The notes below the pieces were generated by a model that searched no databases, was not told where the DNA came from, and saw only the letters and a list, made by a program, of their open reading frames with translations. 46,050 nucleotides of DNA from NCBI GenBank assembly GCA_036847185.1, contig DAIUAM010000026.1, forward strand, positions 1 through 46,050, read 5' to 3'. This document shows positions 1-6,799 of this stretch, piece after piece. The translations under genes were made by a program, and so were the position numbers. Each line of letters opens with the position of its first letter. Positions within the stretch are counted from its first letter, which is position 1. The DNA is from UBA4738 sp002413305. GTDB taxonomy: Bacteria > Actinomycetota > UBA4738.

Positions 1-101
1 GCGCGGCGGTACTGGTTCGGCTCGGTGAGGCCATCCGAGACTGGACGCCTTCGACCGGCTGAAGGCTGCGACACTCGAGGGCGCACCGCGCGAGGAGTGG
101 T

Positions 102-302
102 TTAGGCGCTGGCGACCGCGTTGGTCGTGGTCGCGATCACCGCGATGCCGAACAGACACGACAGACGGACGTGGCGCGAGGCGGTCATCCGGATCGGCCG
201 CGAGACCAGATCGGTGTCCGAGACCTGGAATGTCATCCCGATGGTGAACGCAACGTATGCGAAGTCACCGTAGTCGGGAGCTCGATCGTCGCGGAAGTCC
301 AT
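102..302 (-). pseudogene. DUF1345 membrane protein, C-terminal remnant
   Basis: The 66-residue reading frame carries the C-terminal signature of DUF1345 integral membrane proteins: a PDYxDFAYVAFTIGMTFQVSD-type stretch, then SRPIRM and a last hydrophobic segment ending in NAVASA. Family members are normally over 200 residues with several membrane spans. Here the N-terminal half is absent, because the sequence upstream on this strand is the leader and 5' end of the opposite PAP2 gene. The ATG at 302 is only the nearest start; the frame stays open to 425 without adding recognisable DUF1345 sequence. I infer a decayed or truncated gene rather than a functional short protein. Family assignment rests on the motif alone. 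Confidence 0.6.
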
Positions 303-483
303 CCCGCACCGGCCGCGTACCCCGACCCGAAGAGTTGGTCTCCGCAAAGGGACCGGCGCCAGGTACATGAACGACGTCGGCCGAACCCAAACACCTTTGC
401 TCAGCCGAGAAGACCTCTGGTCCACTCCTGGAGAGGCAGGTTCGTCGTTGGAGCTCGAACGACCTCTGCAAGGACGGAGCGCC

Positions 484-489
484 TACGAT
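484..489 (+). promoter_or_regulatory. -10 box of PAP2 gene, leaderless type
   Basis: TACGAT lies exactly 6 bases before the GTG at 496. This is the spacing of actinobacterial leaderless promoters, where transcription starts at the start codon. No convincing -35 box is visible. Confidence 0.5.
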
Positions 490-495
490 GCGAGC

Positions 496-1266
496 GTGCA
501 AACACCCTCTCGCGCCGACCCGCCCCTGGGTCGAACCCCGCCGCGATGGGGACGGCAACTCGCAGGTGGAGCCGTCGGAGCGGTGACCGGAGCGCCGGCC
601 GCCCTTTACCTCCTCGCCTGGGGGGTCGTCATCGCAGCGGGCTCGATCGGCGTCGGCATGTTGCTCAGCCACACCGCGACTCACGATGCGTTCGGCCGCG
701 CAGACGTCTCGATCGAGCGGTGGCTCGCCGGACACCGCGACAGCGTCCTCAACACCGCGACTGCCGTTCTCTCGGCGATGGCGAACACGCAGGTCGTGAC
801 CGTCGTGGGTCTAGCCCTGGCCGCCGTCGCGGGTCTCACCTGGCGTCGGTGGCGCGAACCGATGCTGCTCGTCATCGCGCTCGTCGGCGAGCTGGCGATC
901 TTCCTCAGCGTGACTGCGATCGTCCACAGGTCTCGGCCGCCGGTCCTACGTCTCGACGTCGCTCCGCCAACGTCGAGCTTCCCATCTGGGCACACGACCG
1001 CCGCGGTCGTGCTCTACGGCGCGTTGGCGCTGCTGGCCACCGAACGGTTCCGCGGACGCGCGCTCCACCTCTTCGCGGTGATCGTCGCGATCGTCATCCC
1101 ACTCCTCGTGGGGGCGTCGCGCATGTACCGGGGGATGCACTACCCGACGGACGTGGTCGGAGGCCTCGCCCTCGGGGTCGCGTGGCTCACGGTGTCATTA
1201 CACGGTGTCCGGATTGGCGTCTTCCACCGCCGCTGCAGGCACGGAAGCCCGCACGACCCCGCTTGA
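496..1266 (+). CDS. PAP2 superfamily phosphatase
   Basis: A membrane-bound phosphatidic acid phosphatase type 2 family protein of about 256 residues, probably dephosphorylating a lipid phosphate or undecaprenyl pyrophosphate at the outer membrane face. All three signature motifs are present in order: a HRSRPP motif (the KxxxxxxRP equivalent), SFPSGHTTA, and SRMYRGMHYPTD with the catalytic His. Several hydrophobic segments surround them. The frame is open from an ATG at 367, but the first 43 residues look non-coding. The GTG at 496 follows a TACGAT box by 6 bases, so I chose it as a leaderless start. The substrate cannot be told from sequence. Confidence 0.85.
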   Translation: MQTPSRADPPLGRTPPRWGRQLAGGAVGAVTGAPAALYLLAWGVVIAAGSIGVGMLLSHTATHDAFGRADVSIERWLAGHRDSVLNTATAVLSAMANTQVVTVVGLALAAVAGLTWRRWREPMLLVIALVGELAIFLSVTAIVHRSRPPVLRLDVAPPTSSFPSGHTTAAVVLYGALALLATERFRGRALHLFAVIVAIVIPLLVGASRMYRGMHYPTDVVGGLALGVAWLTVSLHGVRIGVFHRRCRHGSPHDPA

Positions 1267-1338
1267 AACCGATCCGGCTGCGGATGGAACCAGTCCGTGG
1301 ACCACCCGTCCGTGGGGCGTTCCTGCAGGTCAGAAGTG

Positions 1339-1411
1339 TGGCGAGGGGCAGAATCGAACTGCCGACACCGCGGTTTTCAGCCGCGTGCTCTGCCATCTGA
1401 GCTACCTCGCC
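1339..1411 (-). tRNA. tRNA-Phe (GAA)
   Basis: The reverse strand folds as a 73-base cloverleaf: acceptor GGCGAGG pairing with CCTCGCC, anticodon loop CTGAAAA, and a T-arm with GTTCGATTC. The anticodon is GAA. The 3' CCA is not encoded. It is the last of three tRNAs in the same direction. Confidence 0.95.
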
Positions 1412-1450
1412 GAGTGGCCGACCCCCCGCACAGCGAGGGCGAGAGCCTCG

Positions 1451-1525
1451 CGGTCCCGACCGGATTTGAACCGGCGATCTCCGCCTTGACAGGGCGGCGT
1501 GTTAACCAGGCTACACCACGGGACC
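1451..1525 (-). tRNA. tRNA-Asp (GTC)
   Basis: The reverse strand gives acceptor GGTCCCG/CGGGACC, anticodon loop CTGTCAA (anticodon GTC) between CCGCC and GGCGG, and a T-loop TTCAAAT. It is 75 bases long with discriminator G and no encoded CCA. Confidence 0.95.
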
Positions 1526-1537
1526 CTATGGACTTCG

Positions 1538-1610
1538 TGCCCCCAACGGGATTCGAACCCGTGTCTCCGCCTTGAAAGGGCGACATCCTCGGCCGCTAGA
1601 CGATGGGGGC
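1538..1610 (-). tRNA. tRNA-Glu (TTC)
   Basis: The reverse strand gives acceptor GCCCCCA/TGGGGGC, anticodon loop CTTTCAA (anticodon TTC) and T-loop GTTCGAATC. It is 73 bases long with no encoded CCA. It is the first tRNA of a Glu-Asp-Phe cluster with short spacers, which suggests one transcript. Confidence 0.95.
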
Positions 1611-1650
1611 GTCATCCCACCTGCCCCCCGGCCAAGAGGGAGCGCACGTG

Positions 1651-1656
1651 AGTATA
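1651..1656 (-). promoter_or_regulatory. -10 box of the tRNA-Glu-Asp-Phe cluster
   Basis: A perfect TATACT on the minus strand lies about 40 bases upstream of tRNA-Glu, between it and the 3' end of the ycaQ-like gene. No good -35 box is seen in the GC-rich sequence upstream. Confidence 0.5.
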
Positions 1657-1692
1657 CCGCCGGCCCGCCCCGCCCCCGGTCGCGCAGGCGGG

Positions 1693-2937
1693 CTACGTCA
1701 GGCCCGAACGCCACCGGCCCGGCACCGGGCCGGCGAACTCCACGTCACCGGCTCCCACGAAGGTGGCCAGCTCGTGGATGGCCGAACGCACGGCCCTCGC
1801 GGTGGTTCGATCCTGCGGCGCGCCCGGCAGCTGATGGACGGCCTTCACGACCAGGACCGAGCGGGCCCGGTCGGCGGCCGCGTCGACCATGCCGATGAAC
1901 CGGTCGCCGTGGAGGATCGGAAGGGCGTAGTAGCCGTACGTGCGCCTGTCCGCCGGCACGTAGATCTCCATCCGGTACCGGAAGCCGAACATCGCCTCGG
2001 TCCGTTCGCGGTCGTTGATCAGGTTGTCGAAGGGCGACAGCAGGACGGTCCGGGGTTCCCATCCGTCCTCGGCCTCCAGCCGGTCGAGGAGCGGTTCGTC
2101 TTCGGCATGGACGAGCCACCGGCCGGGCAGGACGCCGGCGGACTCGTCCTCCACCGCCACCGGCACGATCGCGCCGGACCGTTCGAGCCGCGGAAGCACC
2201 TCCTCCAAGCCCGGATACCGCCACCGCGTGAAGTGGCCCTTGATGTGCTTCAGGGTGGCGACGCCCAGGGCCCGGAGGGAGAGCTGCGCCGAGCGGGCCA
2301 CGATCTGGACGTCGGTGAGCGTCTGCCGTGGGCGGTCGGGAAGCACCTTCTCGGTCAGGTCCCACAGCTTCTCCAAGCCCTCCCGCCGGGAGACCATCAC
2401 CCGTCCCTCGACCCAGAAGTGGTCGAGCATCCGTTCGACGTTGCGCTCGTTGGTCCACCCGGTGGACTTCCACCCATACGAAACGTGCCCGGGTTCGATG
2501 TCCCGAAGCCGGATGGGGCCGCGGTCGCGAACCGCTCGAAGGACGGTTCGCCGTAGCGATGGGTTCTGCCGGACCCACTCGAGCATCCGCCGGCTCTGCG
2601 GAGTCGCGCCCCTGCGTCGCCGCCGCATCAGCAGGCGGTGCAGCGGATAGTCCTCGATCAGGACGATAGAGGCTGCCAGCGCCCAGTATTCGAAGAGCGC
2701 CCGATCACGCCAGAGCAGGCGGTCCAACTCGGCGAGCGGGTAGGGGCCGAGGCGGCTGAACAGCACCAGCTGATGGCTGCGGGCCACCACGTTGATCGGG
2801 TCGAGCTGAAGCGCGCGGAGGTCCCGGGCGACCTCCATGATCCCCGTCGCGTCGGCAGGCGGGCGCGGTCCGGCCAGGCGCTGGCGGGTGACGGCCAGCC
2901 GCCTGGCCGTCCGGAGGGAGATCGAACGCTGGGCCAT
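1693..2937 (-). CDS. YcaQ/AlkZ-type winged-helix DNA glycosylase
   Basis: A 414-residue HTH_42 (YcaQ) family protein. Members excise bulky alkylated bases and unhook interstrand crosslinks in DNA. The key marker is the N-terminal QLD in LQLDPINVVARSHQLVLFSRLG-like sequence (residues about 43-65), which corresponds to the catalytic QxD motif of AlkZ and YcaQ. Further conserved stretches are the FEYWAL region near residue 83 and the PFDNLINDR region in the C-terminal third. Length fits the family. The ATG at 2937 lies 47 bases after the stop of the copper-protein gene on the same strand, so cotranscription is possible. Whether it acts on crosslinks or single lesions cannot be decided. Confidence 0.85.
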   Translation of the reverse strand: MAQRSISLRTARRLAVTRQRLAGPRPPADATGIMEVARDLRALQLDPINVVARSHQLVLFSRLGPYPLAELDRLLWRDRALFEYWALAASIVLIEDYPLHRLLMRRRRRGATPQSRRMLEWVRQNPSLRRTVLRAVRDRGPIRLRDIEPGHVSYGWKSTGWTNERNVERMLDHFWVEGRVMVSRREGLEKLWDLTEKVLPDRPRQTLTDVQIVARSAQLSLRALGVATLKHIKGHFTRWRYPGLEEVLPRLERSGAIVPVAVEDESAGVLPGRWLVHAEDEPLLDRLEAEDGWEPRTVLLSPFDNLINDRERTEAMFGFRYRMEIYVPADRRTYGYYALPILHGDRFIGMVDAAADRARSVLVVKAVHQLPGAPQDRTTARAVRSAIHELATFVGAGDVEFAGPVPGRWRSGLT

Positions 2938-2984
2938 GGGCCGTCAATGTGTAGCAGACGGCGGCGACGCCCGGTGGCGGAACC

Positions 2985-3860
2985 TCAGTACACCCAGAAG
3001 TCGGCGTGCATCCCGGCCGCGTAGTGGCCCGCCAGGTTGCACACCANNNNNNNNNNNNNNNNNNNNNNNNNNNNNNNNNNNNNNNNNNNNNNNNNNNNNN
3101 NNNNNNNNNNNNNNNNNNNNNNNNNNNNNNNNNNNNNNNNNNNNNNGTAGGCCCCGGCCGGGGTCTTCGTGGCGAAGCCGACCAGCTCGTGCTCCATGGT
3201 GGTGGAGGAGTTGGTGATGATGAAGGACACCTTGCCCTCGGGGACCACCGAGGTGGAGGTGTGGATGAACATCTTGGTGTCGGAGGTGTCCCCCAGGGTC
3301 ACCAGGACCGGGGTCGAACCCTTCGGGACGACCCAGAAGTCGGCGTGCATCCCGGCCGCGTAGTGGCCCGCCAGGTTGCACACCAGGGCCACGTGCCCGG
3401 CTTTCAAGTCCACGGTGAGCAGCTGGGAGGTCCCGGCGGGCAGGGAGGCGCCGGTGTCCACCACCGCGGTCCCCGCCGCGTCCTCGTCGATCCGGTTGGC
3501 CTCCCCCTCGAAGGAGGTGATGGGGTAGGCCCCGGCCGGGGTCTTCGTGGCGAAGCCGACCAGCTCGTGCTCCATGGTGTCGGTGTTCGTGATCAGGAAC
3601 GTCACCTTGCCCGCCGGAGCGGTGATCGAGGAGAGATGGATGAACATCGAGGTGGCGCTGGTCGAGCCGAGCTGCACCTCGACGATGGGGGAGTTCAGCA
3701 CCTGCGGCCCGGCGGACGCGCCGGTCGCCTTCGGCTGCGATGCGTTCGGCAGGCGGGCGAGCGTGCTCCACCCCCCTGCAGTCACCGACCCCTGTCCCGC
3801 GATGCACGCCGGCAACAGCAGCAGCATGAGCGCGAACATGCCCGACCTCTTCATCGCCAC
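2985..3860 (-). CDS. two-domain blue-copper (cupredoxin-like) lipoprotein, interrupted by assembly gap
   Basis: A predicted secreted lipoprotein: the N-terminus is MKRSGMFALMLLLLPAC-like with lipobox LPAC. Two cupredoxin-type domains follow. Each contains an MEHELVGF stretch giving the first His ligand, and each ends in VCNLAGHYAAGMHADFWV, which supplies a C-x4-H-x4-M type-1 copper site like that of auracyanin and sulfocyanin. It probably carries electrons outside the membrane. I chose GTG 3860 because a GAGGAGG sits 6 bases upstream; ATG 3854 and 3866 are alternatives. The second domain contains 100 N, so the 291-residue length is not reliable. Domain 1 suggests the missing piece is about 139 bp. 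Confidence 0.8.
   Translation of the reverse strand: MAMKRSGMFALMLLLLPACIAGQGSVTAGGWSTLARLPNASQPKATGASAGPQVLNSPIVEVQLGSTSATSMFIHLSSITAPAGKVTFLITNTDTMEHELVGFATKTPAGAYPITSFEGEANRIDEDAAGTAVVDTGASLPAGTSQLLTVDLKAGHVALVCNLAGHYAAGMHADFWVVPKGSTPVLVTLGDTSDTKMFIHTSTSVVPEGKVSFIITNSSTTMEHELVGFATKTPAGAYXXXXXXXXXXXXXXXXXXXXXXXXXXXXXXXXXXVCNLAGHYAAGMHADFWVY
2992..3579. repeat. tandem intragenic duplication encoding two copper domains
   Basis: Bases 2992-3046 match 3331-3385, and 3147-3201 match 3525-3579, each over 55 bases without a difference as read. Sequence between these tracts has diverged. The identical tracts encode the copper-ligand segment (CNLAGHYAAGMHADFWV) and the MEHELVGFATKTPAGAY segment, so the ligand regions look homogenised, by selection or gene conversion. 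Confidence 0.85.
3047..3146. other. assembly gap of 100 N inside a repeated gene
   Basis: Exactly 100 N, a usual scaffold placeholder. The 55 bases on each side are identical to bases 3331-3385 and 3525-3579, which enclose 139 bases in the intact copy. The true gap is therefore probably 139 bp, or 139 bp plus further whole repeat units. Confidence 0.95.
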
Positions 3861-4100
3861 GGTCATCCTCCTCGAACCGTCCGTCGAAGACTCTGCGGCG
3901 AGCGTAGCTCGGCGAGGAGGGTCAGGTGGCCCGTTCCACAAGGGTCGTACGGCTCGAGCCAGCACCATTCCGCGTGACCGCGTTGTGAAAGGGTCGGCTG
4001 CCGGATCTTCCCGCCGGCCAGTTTCGGGGGGGGGGACCTGGCCGCGCTCTGTCCCCGACCCTGACAATAGGGTGCCCCGTGCGAAGTGGGCAGACCAGGC
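3861..4100. other. intergenic region with probable promoter for the copper protein
   Basis: This 240-base stretch between two minus-strand genes holds no coding sequence I can support. On the minus strand a TACGCT lies about 45 bases upstream of the GTG at 3860, and a TATTGT lies further up near 4066; either could be a -10 box. A run of ten G at 4026-4035 is a likely sequencing or slippage hot spot. Confidence 0.35.
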
Positions 4101-4742
4101 TCACGGGGCGAGGGAGAAGGGGGGGTACCTGTCGGTGACCAGCAGGAAGGCATACGCGATGACCCGCTGCCCCCATCGAAAGACGCCCTCCACGAAGTCG
4201 AACAGTCCCCTCGGGTACCGCCCGGTGAACAGGATGGCGAACCAGGCGATGACGGTGACCACGAGCGCCGCGATCCATAGGAAGATCAGCACGATGAAAT
4301 GCGGGATCGCCAGGAACCACTTCACCAGGGGAAGCCACCGGTTCAGGTCGTGGGCCGCATCGGGGTAGACGTAGTCCAGGTGGACGGACTGCGGTTGGTC
4401 GGTTGCCGGGTATCGGTCGTCCATGAGCGCGACGTAGATGACGACCCGATTGGTGAACCGCTGCAGTTCAAGGTTCCAGTCGAACCACCACCGAGGGTAC
4501 TTCCGCCGGAACAGGATCATGAGGAGGGGGCCGACGAACAGCATGCCGCCGGCGCCTGCCGACACGGCGACGGAGCGCCCATTGGCGTACGTGCGGCTCC
4601 AGACCCCACCGGACACGGTCCCCAAGAGGATCAGGATCGGGATGGCCACGAAGATCCGGAAGGCCGTCGTCAGCCTGTTCAGCGGGCGATCCGGATAGTC
4701 GACCGAGAACTGCACCGGGTACTGCGCCTGCTGCATCATCAT
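4101..4742 (-). CDS. DUF4389 family membrane protein
   Basis: About 213 residues with DUF4389 features: the opening YPVQFSVDYPDRPLNRLTTAFRIF, a membrane helix after it, a central FTNRVVIYVALMDDRYP stretch and a repeat of this pattern near the end (GVFRWGQRVIAYAFLLVTDRYPPF). Three or four hydrophobic helices are visible. The function of the family is not known. Three consecutive ATG codons begin at 4742 after a GGGGGAG sequence; the second or third (4739, 4736) has better spacing. It stands alone, running toward the copper-protein gene with a 240-base gap. Confidence 0.75.
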   Translation of the reverse strand: MMMQQAQYPVQFSVDYPDRPLNRLTTAFRIFVAIPILILLGTVSGGVWSRTYANGRSVAVSAGAGGMLFVGPLLMILFRRKYPRWWFDWNLELQRFTNRVVIYVALMDDRYPATDQPQSVHLDYVYPDAAHDLNRWLPLVKWFLAIPHFIVLIFLWIAALVVTVIAWFAILFTGRYPRGLFDFVEGVFRWGQRVIAYAFLLVTDRYPPFSLAP

Positions 4743-4848
4743 GCTCCCCCCTTGCTCGCGGCGGCCTCTGGCAGCAATTCCACGGCACCGGGCGGCGAGA
4801 CGCAAGTGCAAGTTCGCGTTCTCGCTGCACCGGAGGATCCTCGAGAGT

Positions 4849-4940
4849 GTGTCACGGATCAGGCGGAGCCAGCGTCACCCATCAGGCGAAGCCGTGTCAC
4901 CCATCAGCCAGAGCCGATGTGTCACGCATCAGGCGGAACC
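4849..4940. repeat. four short imperfect direct repeats
   Basis: Units begin at 4849, 4872, 4894 and 4919 and are 22-25 bases long. The shared core is GTGTCACnCATCAGGCGGAGCC with one to four changes per copy. The cluster fills the gap between the DUF4389 gene and tRNA-Lys. There are no unique spacers, so it is not CRISPR. The TGTCACCCAT core resembles subterminal repeats of some IS481-family elements, but no transposase is nearby; that link is a guess. Confidence 0.75.
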
Positions 4941-4955
4941 AAACACCTGATGGAG

Positions 4956-5027
4956 TGGGCCGTGGAGGGATCGAACCTCCGACACGAGGATTAAAAGTCC
5001 CCTGCTCTACCACTGAGCTAACGGCCC
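4956..5027 (-). tRNA. tRNA-Lys (TTT)
   Basis: The reverse strand folds with acceptor GGGCCGT/ACGGCCC, anticodon loop CTTTTAA (anticodon TTT) and T-loop GTTCGATCC. It is 72 bases long with discriminator A and no encoded CCA. Confidence 0.95.
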
Positions 5028-5034
5028 GGGCGCG

Positions 5035-5040
5035 ATTGTA
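5035..5040 (-). promoter_or_regulatory. -10 box of tRNA-Lys
   Basis: TACAAT on the minus strand ends 7 bases before the first base of tRNA-Lys, so transcription could start at or next to the mature 5' end. No clear -35 box is seen. Confidence 0.5.
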
Positions 5041-5051
5041 GCCGCGCGCTG

Positions 5052-6776
5052 TCAGGCCTCCGCCCGGGTCGACGTCGGGCCTTCGGGACCCATCGGGGGC
5101 GGGGTCCAGCGGTACCCGTTCGTGATCGGGAGCCGGCGGTCACGCCCGAACGCCTTGGGAGTGATCTTGACGCCGGGCGCGGCCTGCCGCCGTTTGTACT
5201 CGGCCCGGTCGACGAGTTCGACCACCCGCCACACCAGCGACGGGTCGAACCCCTCCGTGATGATCTCCTCCGGCGAACGGTCCTGCTCGACGTAGCGTTC
5301 CAGCACCGGGTCGAGCCGGTCGTAGGGTGGGAGCGAATCGGTGTCCTTCTGGCCGGGGCGCAGCTCGGCAGAGGGTGGCTTCGTCAACACGCGCTCGGGG
5401 ATCGGTGGCGGGTCCGACCGGCCGTTGCGCCACGCGGCCAGCTCGTAGACGAGTGTCTTCGGCACGTCCTTGATCGGGGCGAACCCGCCGGCCATGTCCC
5501 CGTACAGGGTCGAATACCCGGTGGCCATCTCGCTCTTGTTGCCGGTGGCCAGGACCAGCGACCCGAACTTGTTCGACAGGGCCATCAGCAGGTTGCCGCG
5601 GATGCGGGCCTGGAGGTTCTCCTCGGCCACGTTCTCGGGCTGGTCGCGGAAGACGTCGTCCAGGGCCGAAAAGTTCGCCTTCAGCACGTCGTCGATGCGG
5701 ATCTCGTCCAGGCGGACCCCCAGCCGGCGGGCGATCTCGGTCGCGTCGAGCACGCTCTCGGCCGAGGAGTAGGGAGACGGCATGGCCACGGTTCGAACCG
5801 CCTCCGGTCCGAGCGCGTCGACCGCCAGGACGGCCGTGAGGGCCGAGTCGATCCCGCCGGACAGTCCGATCACCACCTGCCGGAAGGCGTTCTTCCGGAC
5901 GTAGTCGCCCAGGCCGAGCCTCAGGGCAAGGTAGACCTCTTCCGCGCCTTCGGGCCACGGCGGGCGGGAGGCGTCGGGGAGTGGCTTCGCGACAGCATGA
6001 GCTCCTCGCACGTCGGGGCCGGGATAGGTTGCGGGCGCCTGGGGCACGTCGATGTCCACGACCAGCAGGTCCTCTTCGAACATCGCGGCGTGCCAGGCGA
6101 GGTCGCCCGCGGGGGAGACGACCATCGAGCCGCCGTCGAAGACCAGCTCGTCCTGCCCCCCGACCGCGTTGACGTAGACGATCCACGCGCCCGTCTCGCG
6201 CGCACGGTCCCGGCAGATCTGCAGCCGCTCCGAGATCTTGCGCTCGTGGTACGGCGATGCGTTGATGTTCGGGATGACCTTCGTGCCCAGGCCTGCGTAG
6301 CCGGTCCACGGCAGGCCTGGCCGCCACGCGTCCTCGCACACCGACAGCCCCAGCGCCGACGACGCCAGGCGGACCGGGCAGGCCGCCTCGCCGGGGACGA
6401 AGTACCGCTGCTCGTCGAACACGCCGTAGTTCGGGAGCCGGACCTTGTGGTAGCGGGCGACCACATGCCCACCGTGCACCAGCCCGGCGGCGTTGTGCAG
6501 TCCCGCATCCGTGCGATCGACGAATCCGGTCAGGACCGGGCAGCCGCCCGCGGTTCGCTCCGCCAGGTCCTTCAGGGCGGCGAGGTTGTCCCGGACGAAC
6601 TCCGGGCGGAGCAGCAGGTCCTCGGGCGGATAGCCGGTGATTGCCAGCTCCGGGAAACAGACGAGGTCGGCGCCGGCCTCGGTGGCCCGGGCGGCCCATG
6701 CGACCATCCGGTCCACGTTCCCACCGAGGTCGCCGACCGTCGGGTTGATCTGCCCGAGCGCGATCCGGATGGCCAT
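5052..6776 (-). CDS. nadE: NAD+ synthase, glutamine-hydrolysing
   Basis: The last step of NAD synthesis: nicotinate adenine dinucleotide is amidated with ammonia drawn from glutamine. The 574-residue protein has the two expected domains. The N-terminal nitrilase-like amidase shows Glu43 (FPELAITGYPPEDLL), Lys111 (RYHKVRLPNYG) and Cys147 (LSVCEDAW) as the catalytic triad. The C-terminal synthetase has the ATP-binding SGGIDS at about 306-311 and a GNKSEMATGYSTLYGD stretch. The ATG at 6776 lies 23 bases after the stop of glnA2 on the same strand, which suggests one operon. The glutamine maker therefore directly precedes a glutamine user. Confidence 0.95.
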   Translation of the reverse strand: MAIRIALGQINPTVGDLGGNVDRMVAWAARATEAGADLVCFPELAITGYPPEDLLLRPEFVRDNLAALKDLAERTAGGCPVLTGFVDRTDAGLHNAAGLVHGGHVVARYHKVRLPNYGVFDEQRYFVPGEAACPVRLASSALGLSVCEDAWRPGLPWTGYAGLGTKVIPNINASPYHERKISERLQICRDRARETGAWIVYVNAVGGQDELVFDGGSMVVSPAGDLAWHAAMFEEDLLVVDIDVPQAPATYPGPDVRGAHAVAKPLPDASRPPWPEGAEEVYLALRLGLGDYVRKNAFRQVVIGLSGGIDSALTAVLAVDALGPEAVRTVAMPSPYSSAESVLDATEIARRLGVRLDEIRIDDVLKANFSALDDVFRDQPENVAEENLQARIRGNLLMALSNKFGSLVLATGNKSEMATGYSTLYGDMAGGFAPIKDVPKTLVYELAAWRNGRSDPPPIPERVLTKPPSAELRPGQKDTDSLPPYDRLDPVLERYVEQDRSPEEIITEGFDPSLVWRVVELVDRAEYKRRQAAPGVKITPKAFGRDRRLPITNGYRWTPPPMGPEGPTSTRAEA

Positions 6777-6799
6777 GGCCCGGCAAGCCTAGCGCCGGG

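Noticed and set aside
3..62. Possible 3' end of a gene entering from the left edge
   Set aside because: The frame AAVLVRLGEAIRDW to TGA at 60-62 looks protein-like, but 19 codons are too few to support a call.
171..1400. 409-residue plus-strand frame overlapping the PAP2 gene
   Set aside because: It is Arg/Pro rich, runs through the tRNA-Phe gene, and has no motif; the PAP2 frame is the real one.
3047..3146. The apparently continuous reading frame across the N run
   Set aside because: The N count is a placeholder; the frame is preserved only because 139 and 100 differ by a multiple of three.
4849..4940. Possible CRISPR array
   Set aside because: Units are adjacent without unique spacers, are imperfect, and no cas gene is present.
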